From positions 1 to 53,829 of the forward strand of contig CAZUQH010000001.1 of the NCBI GenBank assembly GCA_964622465.1: 53,829 nucleotides of DNA. The letters are read 5' to 3'. This DNA is from CAZUQH01 sp964622465 (GTDB lineage: Bacteria > CG03 > CAZUQH01). The notes under the pieces were generated by a model. It was not told the DNA's origin. It searched no databases and saw only the letters and a list, made by a program, of their open reading frames with translations. How positions within the stretch are numbered: position 1 is the stretch's first letter; each line of letters begins with the position of its first letter. Positions 25,325 to 34,656 of the stretch are shown piece by piece. The translations under genes and the position numbers were made by a program.

Positions 25325-26134
25325 ATGAACCGGATTAAAAGTACATTCCAGGTATTGCGGCGCGATAATAAAAAGGCATTTATTCCATTCATTACAGGCG
25401 GTTTTCCGTCAGAGAAAGATACCGTTGAGCTCGCTTTGCAGCTTGCTAAAAACGGAGCAGATATTCTTGAACTTGGCATTCCGTTTTCTGACCCGGTAGC
25501 CGACGGTCCTACAATCCAGGCAACGAGTCAATATGCTCTTGAACATGGCACGACGCCGATTTCCGTTTTGAATATTGCCGGTAAAATAAGAGCTAAGTCA
25601 CAGATACCAATTGTTATCCTTACTTATCTCAATCCAGTGTATAATATCGGTTTCAAGAATTTTTTCGGTCTGGCGAAACGTGCTGGCGTAGACGCCGTTA
25701 TCATACCGGATTTGCCGCCAGATAATGCCAGGGATTTACTCGGCATAGCGCATTCATATGGAATAGATACGGTTTTCCTGGTTACGCCCATTTCTTCCGA
25801 TGAGCGACTCAAGAAAATTGCGAAGGTCTCCACCGGTTTTATATATGCGGTTTCAATTACAGGGGTTACGGGCGAACGGCGTAACCTGCACGCAAAAGTT
25901 AAGCATGTTGTTTCCCGTCTTAAGAAAATGACCCAGACGCCTGTTGCCGTAGGTTTTGGTATTTCCAATCCTGCACAGGCATACGATATATCCCGTTATA
26001 GCGATGGAGTGATAGTTGGCAGTTCGCTGCTCAAGGTCCTTCTCTCACACAAAGCAAAGAAAAAAGCTGCAAAGCAGAAAATGATAGCACTTGCTTCGTC
26101 TATCGCAAGAGCAGTGCATAGTTACAGCACCTGA
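25325..26134 (+). CDS. trpA: Tryptophan synthase alpha chain
   Basis: Cleaves indole-3-glycerol phosphate and passes indole to TrpB. ATG 25325 gives 269 residues, the normal length; the longer in-frame extension from 25256 lies inside trpB. Catalytic Glu (LELGIPFSDPVADGP) and Asp in the same segment are present, as is the phosphate site VGFGISNPAQ. It closes the trp operon, but the next gene starts only 9 bases later with no visible terminator or promoter, so the glycan cluster may be co-transcribed. Confidence 0.96.
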   Translation: MNRIKSTFQVLRRDNKKAFIPFITGGFPSEKDTVELALQLAKNGADILELGIPFSDPVADGPTIQATSQYALEHGTTPISVLNIAGKIRAKSQIPIVILTYLNPVYNIGFKNFFGLAKRAGVDAVIIPDLPPDNARDLLGIAHSYGIDTVFLVTPISSDERLKKIAKVSTGFIYAVSITGVTGERRNLHAKVKHVVSRLKKMTQTPVAVGFGISNPAQAYDISRYSDGVIVGSSLLKVLLSHKAKKKAAKQKMIALASSIARAVHSYST

Positions 26135-26143
26135 AGAAATACA

Positions 26144-27136
26144 GTGATAGAAATTTCGGTTGTCCTGCCATGTTTGAATGAGGAAGCAACAATCGCTGAC
26201 TGTGTAAAGAAGGCACAGTCAGCATTGGGTGTTGTCGGTATTGAATATGAAATTATTGTCGCTGACAACGGGTCAACCGATAGGTCTGTTGAGATTTCAG
26301 AGGGACTGGGTGCCAGAATAGTAACAGTTGAAGATAGAGGATATGGCGCTTGCTTGCGCGGAGGTATTACCGCTGCACGTGGGAAATACATCATTATGGG
26401 AGATGCTGATGATACGTATGACTTCAGCGAAATAGGCAAGTTTGTTCAATTGTTGCGTGAAGGNNNNNNNNNNNNNNNNNNNNNNNNNNNNNNNNNNNNN
26501 NNNNNNNNNNNNNNNNNNNNNNNNNNNNNNNNNNNNNNNNNNNNNNNNNNNNNNNNNNNNNNNTTAAAGAAGGGTTTGAAGATTACCGAGGTTCCAATCA
26601 CATATTACCCGAGGCGCGGCCAGTCAAAACTATCTTCTTTCCGTGATGCATGGCGGCATATCAGGTTTATGCTGCTCTACAGCCCAAACAATCTTTATTT
26701 CGTACCAGGTGGCATTTTGTTTGCTATCGGTTTGTTCCTTGTCATCCGTCTTATGTTTGGACCCATCTGGCTTTTTGGCCGTATGTGGGGTATTCACGTA
26801 ATGCTCTACGGGAGTATGATGACCTTGCTTGGATGGCAAATCTTGACTCTCGGGTTATGCGCAAAGGTTTACGCACGCCAGATAGGCCTGGAAGAGGAAA
26901 GCGGTGGGCCACTTTCCTGGCTTACTCTTGAGCGTGCACTGACGCTTGGGGGTATTCTCGCGCTAGTAGGATTTGGTTTTGCAGTATACATTTTCGTAAA
27001 GTGGATTGCGCATGGCTTTGGAGAATTAGCAGAAGTTCAGACAGCTGTATTCTCGCTGACATTGCTTGTCATCGGTGTCCAGACAATCTTTTCAGCATTT
27101 CTGTCCGGCCTGTTCCAGGTGGAGTATAAAAAATAA
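26144..27136 (+). CDS. Polyprenyl-phosphate sugar transferase, GT2 (DPM1-like), with membrane tail; interrupted by gap
   Basis: A GT2 glycosyltransferase of the dolichyl/undecaprenyl-phosphate mannose synthase type: SVVLPCLNEEATI, ADNGSTDRS, and the metal-binding DADDTYDFSEI. After the gap come 'KITEVPITYYPRRGQSKLSSFRDAWRH' type residues and then about four membrane helices. It would make a lipid-linked sugar donor at the membrane. The start is GTG 26144. The 100 N replace the middle of the catalytic domain; relatives have about 75 residues there, so the true gap is nearer 225 bases. It begins the accessory cluster. Confidence 0.88.
   Translation: MIEISVVLPCLNEEATIADCVKKAQSALGVVGIEYEIIVADNGSTDRSVEISEGLGARIVTVEDRGYGACLRGGITAARGKYIIMGDADDTYDFSEIGKFVQLLREXXXXXXXXXXXXXXXXXXXXXXXXXXXXXXXXXXLKKGLKITEVPITYYPRRGQSKLSSFRDAWRHIRFMLLYSPNNLYFVPGGILFAIGLFLVIRLMFGPIWLFGRMWGIHVMLYGSMMTLLGWQILTLGLCAKVYARQIGLEEESGGPLSWLTLERALTLGGILALVGFGFAVYIFVKWIAHGFGELAEVQTAVFSLTLLVIGVQTIFSAFLSGLFQVEYKK
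26464..26563. other. Assembly gap (100 N), probably real missing sequence
   Basis: Unlike the other three gaps, the flanks are not duplicates. Comparing with the usual layout of DPM1-like GT2 enzymes, the part between 'FVQLLREG' and 'KKGLKITEV' (the GSRF and nucleotide-binding region) is absent. To keep the frame the missing length must leave remainder 1 when divided by 3. Confidence 0.8.
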
Positions 27137-27142
27137 CATAAA

Positions 27143-28555
27143 GTGAAAGTATTGCTTGTATTTCCTCCGCAAACCAGACCGGCTGTCCAACCGGTATATG
27201 GAACGACTATGAGTGACGTCGGTACCTATCCGCCGCTTGGCCTTCTATATATTGCTGCATACCTCGAAAAATACAGTAACCATTCAGTTTATGTTCTTGA
27301 TGCTCCAATAAACCGGATGACCCATGATCAAGTTGGAAAATATGTGGAAACACAAAAGCCCGATATAGTCGGCGTTTACAGTACCACTGATTATTTTTTC
27401 GACGTGATTACTTGCTTTTCCAAAATTAAGTCTGTCCTGCCGCGGACAGTAACTGTAGTAGGCGGTCCACATACTTACCTTTATCCACGTAAGACAGTTC
27501 GCTTTCCGGAAATTGACTATGTTGTCTGCGGAGAAGGAGAAGTTCCTTTCTTGAAACTGGTCAATGCATTATCCGGCGGGGCTTCAGTAGAACAAATACC
27601 GGGTGTTCTCAGTAAGGAGAACATAAACCAGCCAGTTGAAATACAACGAAATAGTGACATAGAAGCCCTTCCGTTTCCAGCGAGGCACCTTACTGATTAT
27701 CGGAAGTATTCATCAATTCTTGCGTACTCTTCTCCAATAGCAACAATGGTAACCAGCCGGGGCTGTCCTTATCATTGTTATTTTTGCAGCAAAATCGAAA
27801 GTGGTCAAAAACCAAGAACGCGCTCTCCGAAAAATGTGGTTGATGAAATAGAAATATGCACAAAAATGGGGATATCTGATTTCATGTTCTTTGATGAATT
27901 ATTCACTTTTTCGAAAGAAAGAGTATTGGGTATTTGTGATGAAATTCAGAAACGTAGACTTAAAATTCGATGGCAAATCCGTTCCAGGGCAGATGTTCTG
28001 GACGAAGAAATCGTACATGCTCTTAAGAAGGCAGGATGCCGGCTTATTCAATTTGGGATTGAATCAGGAAGCCCGCATATCCAGAGGGTGTTAAATAAAC
28101 GCTTGAACCTTAGGAAAGTGCGTGAGTGTATAAAGATGGTAAAGAGCGCAGGTATACTTACTTATGGTGATTTTATGCTCGGCAGTCCTGAAGAAACAAT
28201 TGAAGAAATGCATAAGACAATTCTGTTTGCGAAGTCCCTCGGTTTGAACTATGCAGTGTTCAGTATTACACAAATACTTCCCGGTACCGTGCTGCATAAT
28301 ATGGCGCTCAGTCAAGGACTCATAGATAAGGACTATTGGAGGGAATACGTAATGAATCCCGAAAAACGCCCCGAGAAGTATTATTGGCCTGGTAAGTTTA
28401 CTCCTGAGCAAATGGAAAAAATAGCACGATACGCTTATCATAGTTTTTACATTCGCCCATACTATTTGTGGAAAAATTTATGGTACAAACGGTCACCAAG
28501 ACAGTTTTTGTGGCAAGCATGGACGGGTATAAAAACGTTCATTCCTCATATATAA
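27143..28555 (+). CDS. B12-binding-type radical SAM protein
   Basis: A 470-residue protein with an N-terminal cobalamin-binding-like Rossmann domain (about 1-140: VLLVFPPQ, PPLGLLYIAAYLE, VVGGPH, DYVVCGEGE) and a radical SAM TIM barrel whose 4Fe-4S site is CPYHCYFC, with the SAM-binding pattern 'QFGIESGSPHIQRVLNK'. Relatives include enzymes that methylate unactivated carbons or build hopanoid and antibiotic scaffolds. The substrate here is unknown; neighbours suggest a lipid-linked sugar or lipid. Starts at GTG 27143 without a clear Shine-Dalgarno. Confidence 0.88.
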   Translation: MKVLLVFPPQTRPAVQPVYGTTMSDVGTYPPLGLLYIAAYLEKYSNHSVYVLDAPINRMTHDQVGKYVETQKPDIVGVYSTTDYFFDVITCFSKIKSVLPRTVTVVGGPHTYLYPRKTVRFPEIDYVVCGEGEVPFLKLVNALSGGASVEQIPGVLSKENINQPVEIQRNSDIEALPFPARHLTDYRKYSSILAYSSPIATMVTSRGCPYHCYFCSKIESGQKPRTRSPKNVVDEIEICTKMGISDFMFFDELFTFSKERVLGICDEIQKRRLKIRWQIRSRADVLDEEIVHALKKAGCRLIQFGIESGSPHIQRVLNKRLNLRKVRECIKMVKSAGILTYGDFMLGSPEETIEEMHKTILFAKSLGLNYAVFSITQILPGTVLHNMALSQGLIDKDYWREYVMNPEKRPEKYYWPGKFTPEQMEKIARYAYHSFYIRPYYLWKNLWYKRSPRQFLWQAWTGIKTFIPHI

Positions 28556-28568
28556 TGTAAATGGTGAT

Positions 28569-29786
28569 ATGATGAAAATGCTTTTTGTTGACCCTGCAAC
28601 CGAAATAGCTTTTAACTACCCAAACATTGGGTTGGCATACGCAGCAACCCAGCTCAATGTAAAGGTGATTGACCAGCATACCCTTCCGTATCCGCAAGAT
28701 AGATTTCTGAAACACAAAGTCGATGTGCTTGGTATTTCCGTACGGTCTTTAACACTAAAGGAAGCGCAAAGAATTGCCCGTCTATACAAGAAGAAATATC
28801 CTGACGTAGAGATAGTTTCTGTTCGGAATGGGATAGATGTCCAGTGTTGCTATCCTTACCTTGATTTCAAAAAGCAAGTGTTTATTGACAAGCCATTTTC
28901 TGATGCCTATCCTTTTCCTCATTATGAATTGTTTGATTCCTTCCGATATTTGCAAGCGTGTTGGAGTAGCGGTCTCTGGGATTATACAATTGTGACTAGC
29001 GTTGGTTGTCCTTATCAATGTACTTTCTGTGCATCACATAACAGAAAGTGGTATCCCAGAAGTGCACAGAATTGTTACCAGGAATTGAAACAAGCAAAAG
29101 AGAAATATAATATAAAAGGCTTTGAGATAATTGATGATTGTTTCAATCTGAATAAAAGAAGAGTGATAGAATTTGCGAACCTCGTTGCCCGTCTGAAATT
29201 AAGATGGGAATGCTCGAACGGATTAAGAGCCGACCTCTTTGATGAAGAAACAGCGAGTGCGATGAAAATTTCGGGTTGTGAGTTAGTTGGTTTTGGTGTA
29301 GAGTCCGTAAACCCGAAGGTATTGCAAATAATAAAAAAAGGGGAAACACTTGACCAGATAGAAAAAGCTATCTTAATTGCAAAGAAGTACTGGCAAAAAG
29401 TGCATGGTTTTTTCATAATAGGCCTTCCTGGTGCAACTTATGAAGATGATTTGCAGGCGCTTGAATGGGCACGTTCCAGAGGAATAAGTGCTATTTTTTC
29501 TTACTACGTCCCCTCCGCGAAAGTGGTTTCAGGCGAAAGCAATGCATTCTATGGTGAGAAAGCACATTTATGGTCAAAAGAATATCCACAGGAGTTGCAG
29601 AAAAAGGTATATCAGTTTTCCAGAATGAAGAAAAAGAAAGAGTATTTAGCCATAGGTCGCCTTGGTAGAATTGTATTTGCAGTATTTGCTATGCTGTTTC
29701 ACCTAAGCCCGAGAGAATTTCCTACACACTTTATTAGAGTGTTGAAAAAAATGCTCAGCATTTTTTTGTATGGCGAGGTGCAGTGA
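28569..29786 (+). CDS. Radical SAM protein with short B12-binding-like N-terminus
   Basis: A 405-residue relative of the preceding protein with the cluster motif CPYQCTFC, 'GFGVESVNPKVLQIIKKGE' and 'FFIIGLPGATYEDD'. The N-terminal domain is compressed: the usual region between the 'PNIGLAYAA' helix and the radical SAM barrel is shorter, so cobalamin binding is uncertain. Similar two-enzyme arrays of B12-type radical SAM proteins occur in polysaccharide and lipid clusters of uncultivated bacteria. ATG 28569 and 28572 are both possible starts. The end overlaps the next gene by GTGA. Confidence 0.82.
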   Translation: MMKMLFVDPATEIAFNYPNIGLAYAATQLNVKVIDQHTLPYPQDRFLKHKVDVLGISVRSLTLKEAQRIARLYKKKYPDVEIVSVRNGIDVQCCYPYLDFKKQVFIDKPFSDAYPFPHYELFDSFRYLQACWSSGLWDYTIVTSVGCPYQCTFCASHNRKWYPRSAQNCYQELKQAKEKYNIKGFEIIDDCFNLNKRRVIEFANLVARLKLRWECSNGLRADLFDEETASAMKISGCELVGFGVESVNPKVLQIIKKGETLDQIEKAILIAKKYWQKVHGFFIIGLPGATYEDDLQALEWARSRGISAIFSYYVPSAKVVSGESNAFYGEKAHLWSKEYPQELQKKVYQFSRMKKKKEYLAIGRLGRIVFAVFAMLFHLSPREFPTHFIRVLKKMLSIFLYGEVQ

Positions 29787-31051
29787 AAGCATGCTACATA
29801 AGTAATTTTCTGCCTGGGTATCATCGTCGTGTTGGCGGAGCAGATTATTTAACTTTTCGGTTTGCGAGAGCCGCGAGAAAACGAGGTTGTGAAATTAGCT
29901 TCATTGTAACAAAAAGCGCAGGTTATTCTAAGAAAACGGTCGATGGTTTTCCAGTTTTTCCTGTTGCGGTTCTGGAAGACCTTTTTCCCAGGAATATTAA
30001 AAAAATTATAGAGATACTCAAGTGGTACGTTTTCCAATTTGACCCTATTGTATACTTTTCAATCAAGCGATTACTGCATAAGTTGAAACCCGATATTGTA
30101 CATCTTCACAGCTTCTATTTGTTTACGTTTGCTGTGATTATTGCTGCTAGGAGAGAGCAAATTCCAGTTTGTGTTTCAATTTATGACTACTGGATGTTTT
30201 GTCCGCAAATGACGCTGACCAATACAGATGGCAGGTCTTGCCGTAGGGTACAGGGCGCAAGATGTGTCAGGTGCCTCCCAGAGAAATTCCTGCTTATACA
30301 GAAGATACTTCTATATCTCCGGGAACCAATCTTTCGTTATTTCTTGAATAAAATAGATAACTTTATTGTACTTTCCAGAAACTCGGCATCAATACTTGAA
30401 GACATGAGGGTTCCTGGTGGGAAGGTAACGATTGTTAATCAGCCAGGTGATATGTCCCTTATCCGGACAGAGATTTGTCCAAAACGTGGGCATATGATAT
30501 TATACGTAGGATGGATTGAAAAACGAAAAGGATTACATGTCATCGTTAGAGCAATGCCAAAAATTATTGAGAGTTTTAGCGATGCACGGCTATTTGTAAT
30601 AAGCGATATTGCACGGTATCAGGAATATTATTATAGAAACATCCTCATTCAAATAAACCAACTTGGATTGGAAAAGCATGTATTCCTGGCAGGTCCTAAA
30701 CCGTACAAGGAAGTAAAAGAATTTTTAAGTAAGGCAGATGTGGTAGTAATACCAGAGCAGTGGGAAAACATGTCGCCTGTAATACTTACAGAAGCAATGT
30801 TGGCAGGGAAGGCGATTGTAGCGAGTGATATCGGTGGGATACCTGAATTCATAAAGGATGATTACAATGGATTACTTGCCGAACCTAAAAACCCGTCCTC
30901 TTTTGCTTCAAAGATAACCAGAATTCTGATAGACGACAAGCAGTGTTTATTCGGTAAGCGTGCCAGGAATGACGCCATAACTTTTTTTGGAGAACGCGAA
31001 GCGGGCAATAAATTGGGTCATGTATATTCTGATGCACAAAGGAGAACGTAA
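29783..31051 (+). CDS. Glycosyltransferase family 4 protein
   Basis: A 422-residue GT-B fold enzyme. The N-terminal acceptor domain has 'DYLTFRFARAARKRGCEISF' and 'PDIVHLHSFYLF'; an inserted Cys-rich stretch (MFCPQM, CRRVQGARCVRC) is common in GT4 enzymes of this type. The C-terminal donor domain has LYVGWIEKRKGLHVI and the E-x7-E motif in PEQWENMSPVILTEAMLAGKAIVASDIGG. It would add a nucleotide-sugar residue to a glycan or lipid. Starts at GTG in a GTGA overlap and ends overlapping the next ATG. Confidence 0.9.
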   Translation: MKACYISNFLPGYHRRVGGADYLTFRFARAARKRGCEISFIVTKSAGYSKKTVDGFPVFPVAVLEDLFPRNIKKIIEILKWYVFQFDPIVYFSIKRLLHKLKPDIVHLHSFYLFTFAVIIAARREQIPVCVSIYDYWMFCPQMTLTNTDGRSCRRVQGARCVRCLPEKFLLIQKILLYLREPIFRYFLNKIDNFIVLSRNSASILEDMRVPGGKVTIVNQPGDMSLIRTEICPKRGHMILYVGWIEKRKGLHVIVRAMPKIIESFSDARLFVISDIARYQEYYYRNILIQINQLGLEKHVFLAGPKPYKEVKEFLSKADVVVIPEQWENMSPVILTEAMLAGKAIVASDIGGIPEFIKDDYNGLLAEPKNPSSFASKITRILIDDKQCLFGKRARNDAITFFGEREAGNKLGHVYSDAQRRT

Positions 31052-32190
31052 TGGATTCCAGACGAATAAAACTATTAAGTATCGCATTTTCAAGGCTCAA
31101 ATACATATCCTACTTGTTGAGAAGAGGAAAGTTCAAGATGGCACGAAATTATCTGTGGGTATCTATTTTCACACGTGACGCTGGAATTGCATTGTTCGAC
31201 CCTATTTACAGAATTTGGCCATCGTTAGCACCCTATCCCGAAGCAATAGAAATTGAAGTAACCACACGCTGTCATCTGCGGTGTATAATATGCGAACAAG
31301 CGTACTGGCATGAAAAGCCAAGAGAAATGAGTTTTGAAGAATTCAAGAAAATCGTGGACCAGTTTCCCCGGCTGAAGTGGATAGGAATGACTGGTATTGG
31401 CTCAAGTTTTCTCAACAAAGATTACTTGAAAATGTTAAAATATTTGAAGTCACGCTCTATTTTTATTGAATTTTATGATAGTTTTGACCTTATAAGTGAA
31501 GATATTTCCAAACAGTTGATAGAAATTGGCGTGGATAAAATTTGGCTGTCATGCGACGCAAGTACAAAAGAGACGTATGAAAAAATCAGAATAGGCACTA
31601 AATGGGAAAAGGTAATGAAGAACGTAAGGGATTTTGTTCGCATAAAAAGAGAAAAATGTACGCCGATACCGGAATTCTGGTTTCATTATGTTGTGACATC
31701 TCTTAACATCAATGAAATGACGGATTTTTTGGATTTAGTGTATTCGCTAGTTGGAAAAGATACAAACTATGCAATTTTGATAACATTCTCCGCTGTTCTT
31801 AGATTTCCTCAAGTGCGACACCTATGGGTTGACATACCAAGGTTTCTTATGCGTGACGTTGAAAAGAAAGCGAGAGAATTAGGATTATTCGTGAATTGGA
31901 ATCAGAATATTACGCCAACGCAGCAGATGCGCAGATGCACCAAATGGACTGAACCTTTTATCCTGGCTACAGGGCATGTTCAGCCATGCTGCATAATTAA
32001 CGAGGCAAACACTAGAGAACATCAGAAGAAGTACAGCTTTGGAAATGTATTTACAGAATCATTTGCAGCTATATGGAAAGGGAAATATCGCGAGTGCGTA
32101 AGGAGAATCCATCGTGGCGAGATGCCAGAAATTTGCCGTTATTGCCGTGCTTTTCGTCTTCCAGAACAGACAGAATTGAACAAAAAATAG
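31051..32190 (+). CDS. Radical SAM protein, SPASM-type C-terminus
   Basis: A 379-residue radical SAM enzyme with the cluster motif CHLRCIIC preceded by EIEVTTR, and a C-terminal Cys-rich segment (GHVQPCCIINE, SFGNVFTESF, ICRYCRAF) typical of SPASM domains that hold auxiliary 4Fe-4S clusters. There is no cobalamin domain, in contrast to the other three radical SAM proteins of the cluster. Related SPASM enzymes modify peptides or sugars; the substrate cannot be read from the sequence. The ATG overlaps the GT4 stop codon (TAATG). Confidence 0.85.
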   Translation: MDSRRIKLLSIAFSRLKYISYLLRRGKFKMARNYLWVSIFTRDAGIALFDPIYRIWPSLAPYPEAIEIEVTTRCHLRCIICEQAYWHEKPREMSFEEFKKIVDQFPRLKWIGMTGIGSSFLNKDYLKMLKYLKSRSIFIEFYDSFDLISEDISKQLIEIGVDKIWLSCDASTKETYEKIRIGTKWEKVMKNVRDFVRIKREKCTPIPEFWFHYVVTSLNINEMTDFLDLVYSLVGKDTNYAILITFSAVLRFPQVRHLWVDIPRFLMRDVEKKARELGLFVNWNQNITPTQQMRRCTKWTEPFILATGHVQPCCIINEANTREHQKKYSFGNVFTESFAAIWKGKYRECVRRIHRGEMPEICRYCRAFRLPEQTELNKK

Positions 32191-32200
32191 GGATATAATA

Positions 32201-33181
32201 ATGAGTTCGCTCGTATCTGTTGTAATTCCAGTAAGGAATGAAGAGAATAATCTTAAAAGATGTCTGGAAGCGCTCAAAAACCAGACATACGAAGCAACAG
32301 AAATCGTAGTGGTTGATAATGGGAGTAGTGACAACTCATCAGAAATTGCACGCAGTTATACCGATAAAGTATTATATGAACCCAAGCCAGGAATTGTATT
32401 TGCAAAAAACACAGGTGTTATCAATAGCAATGGAAATTATATTTTTTTTACTGATGCAGATTGTGAACCAAATTCCAAATGGGTTGAAACACTGATGGAT
32501 GAATTCCAGGATTCTTCGGTTCTTTCGGCAGGAGGTGCAACGATTTTGCCAGAAAGCGCAACTGAATTTGAAAGATATATTGAAAAAGTCATTGTATTTT
32601 TAAGCAACCCCGGTGCACGGTATGGAAGTAGATTTGTAATCAGAAAGGAAACTTTTCATAACCCTGGTTGTAATGTTGCTTATCGGAGAGAAGTTTTTGA
32701 GCGGCTTGGTTATTTTGACGAAAGATTACTTACCTGCGAGGATGCAGAGTTTGATTGGCGGATTAAGAATTCCGGAGGTAAAATAATTTTTAATCCGGAT
32801 GCAATGGTCAAACATCACCATAGAACAAGCTGGAAGAGTTTTTTGAGGCAATCCTACAGATACAGCATAGGAAGGATACAAGCAATTAAGCTTCACTGGA
32901 AAATGGCAAAATGGTTCCATTTTGTTCCATCATTTTTTGTATTCGTAATACTCTTTGCGCTTGCTGGACTGTTCATCACATCACTTCGCTTCGTTTGTGT
33001 ATCCCTGCTTGTGTTACTTATTGGGTCTAGTTTTGTGGCAGCACTTTTTCTTTCTCATGCACGCAGTTTGCAACATACTTTTATATACTTTGGTCTGCTC
33101 TGGACATGGTTTTTGGGTTGGGGTGTAGGATTTCTGAGAGGTTTGTATTTTCATAGGTATATAGAGGAAAATAAAACTTGA
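32201..33181 (+). CDS. Glycosyltransferase family 2 with C-terminal membrane helices
   Basis: A 326-residue GT2 enzyme: SVVIPVRNEENNLKRCLEAL, VVDNGSSDNS, the metal-binding DADC, and the acceptor/base segment CEDAEFDWRIKNSGG. About three membrane helices follow (from 'WFHFVPSFFVFVILFALAGLF'), so it acts at the inner face of the inner membrane. It differs from the first GT2 in lacking the DPM1-like C-terminal pattern. The stop codon overlaps the next gene's start (TTGA). Confidence 0.88.
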   Translation: MSSLVSVVIPVRNEENNLKRCLEALKNQTYEATEIVVVDNGSSDNSSEIARSYTDKVLYEPKPGIVFAKNTGVINSNGNYIFFTDADCEPNSKWVETLMDEFQDSSVLSAGGATILPESATEFERYIEKVIVFLSNPGARYGSRFVIRKETFHNPGCNVAYRREVFERLGYFDERLLTCEDAEFDWRIKNSGGKIIFNPDAMVKHHHRTSWKSFLRQSYRYSIGRIQAIKLHWKMAKWFHFVPSFFVFVILFALAGLFITSLRFVCVSLLVLLIGSSFVAALFLSHARSLQHTFIYFGLLWTWFLGWGVGFLRGLYFHRYIEENKT

Positions 33182-34635
33182 AAGTAAGTATAATATTCCC
33201 ACCACCATTAGATGGCACAAGACCTGTTGAGCGGTGCTATGGGTGTAACTACGGTATATATTTTCTCCCGCATCTGCCCACCCTGTACATCGCAACAATA
33301 CTATCCAAAAGAGGCATGTCGGTAAGAATACAAGATTTTGCCGCACGTGGCGACGGGCGGAATGAGTTTGAGAAATGGGTTCTGGAAGACGATTCGGATG
33401 TTTATCTGTTCTATACAGTATTTCTTTCGGAGACAATGGACCTGAAAGCCAGAGATATGATCCGTGCAATAAGACCGAAAGCAAAATTCTTATACTGCGG
33501 TACCCAGCCAACCTGGCGACCTGATAATTTTCTGGATAAACCAGATTCGTATGTCGTCCGGGGAGAAGCTGACTTCGCGGTTACAGATCTATTAGAAGCA
33601 ATTAAAACATCCTCAGACCTATCCGGGATTCTAGGTATTTCCTACATAGACGATGGAGATGTACATCACAATGCCAGCCGTCCAATCATAGATGACATAG
33701 ATACTATTCCGATACCGGATAGAAGCTTCCTTGACCGTAGGCTGTATTACAATCCCAAGATGAGACACATGCCGCAAACAGCCACATTAACTTCGCGTGG
33801 ATGCTTCGGCAGATGTACATTTTGCGTGCCTAATTCACTTTCTTTTGCCAGAGAATTGGAATTCAGGAAAACCTATTATAAAAAACCGCCACCGAGATTG
33901 CATTCTGTTAAAAGAGTTGCGGAGGAATTCAAAGAAATAAGGTCGCTGGGTTTTAGAGCCGTTTCTATTATTGATGATGAGTTTCTGTGGAATGAGAAGC
34001 GGACATTAGAAATTTGCGAGGTACTGAAACCACTGGAACTTGAGTGGTCGTGCCTCGCAAGACCGGACATGGTTACTCCGGCATCTGCAAGAGCAATGGC
34101 CGAGTCAGGATGCGTCTATGTGGACCTGGGGGTTGAGTCCTTTGACCAGAGGATTCTAGATGCAGTGCGTAAGGACATGCAGATGCCAGATATAGTCAGG
34201 GGAATCAAATTACTTCGGGAGAATGGAATCCAGCCAGAAATAAATGTCCTTCTGGCAGCGACGCCACTGGAAACAAGAGAGACAATTCTTAAGACGATCA
34301 AGATGACCGAGAAATTTGCGCCGGAATTTATCCTTTATAGCATTGCCTCGCCTTTCCCTGGAACAGAGTTCTACTATCAAGCAAGGGAGCACCACTGGTT
34401 TGTCACGCCGGATAATGAGTACAAACCAGTAGACCCACAGCAAGAATCAATAATATCATATCCTCATCTCTCAAAACAAGAACTCGACAAATTGGTTTTA
34501 TACGCTTATTTGCAGCATTATTTTAGACCAACATATCTCCTGAAGCAACTAATACACCTTCGTTCGTTTGGTGATCTTGTTAACAAATTTAGTACAGCAT
34601 TGAGGGTTATCCGCAGGAATTTATTGCATTACTGA
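33178..34635 (+). CDS. B12-binding-type radical SAM protein
   Basis: A 485-residue protein with a full N-terminal cobalamin-binding-like domain (VSIIFPPPLDGTRPVERCYG, HLPTLYIATILSKRG, CGTQPTW, VVRGEAD) and a radical SAM barrel with CFGRCTFC and VDLGVESFDQRILDAVRK. It resembles the protein at 27143 in layout but is clearly divergent, so it probably performs a different step. Start is TTG 33178 in a TTGA overlap with the upstream stop, with GAGGAAA 9 bases before it. Confidence 0.88.
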   Translation: MKVSIIFPPPLDGTRPVERCYGCNYGIYFLPHLPTLYIATILSKRGMSVRIQDFAARGDGRNEFEKWVLEDDSDVYLFYTVFLSETMDLKARDMIRAIRPKAKFLYCGTQPTWRPDNFLDKPDSYVVRGEADFAVTDLLEAIKTSSDLSGILGISYIDDGDVHHNASRPIIDDIDTIPIPDRSFLDRRLYYNPKMRHMPQTATLTSRGCFGRCTFCVPNSLSFARELEFRKTYYKKPPPRLHSVKRVAEEFKEIRSLGFRAVSIIDDEFLWNEKRTLEICEVLKPLELEWSCLARPDMVTPASARAMAESGCVYVDLGVESFDQRILDAVRKDMQMPDIVRGIKLLRENGIQPEINVLLAATPLETRETILKTIKMTEKFAPEFILYSIASPFPGTEFYYQAREHHWFVTPDNEYKPVDPQQESIISYPHLSKQELDKLVLYAYLQHYFRPTYLLKQLIHLRSFGDLVNKFSTALRVIRRNLLHY

Positions 34636-34656
34636 AAAGGTGTACAGGGTGAGTTC

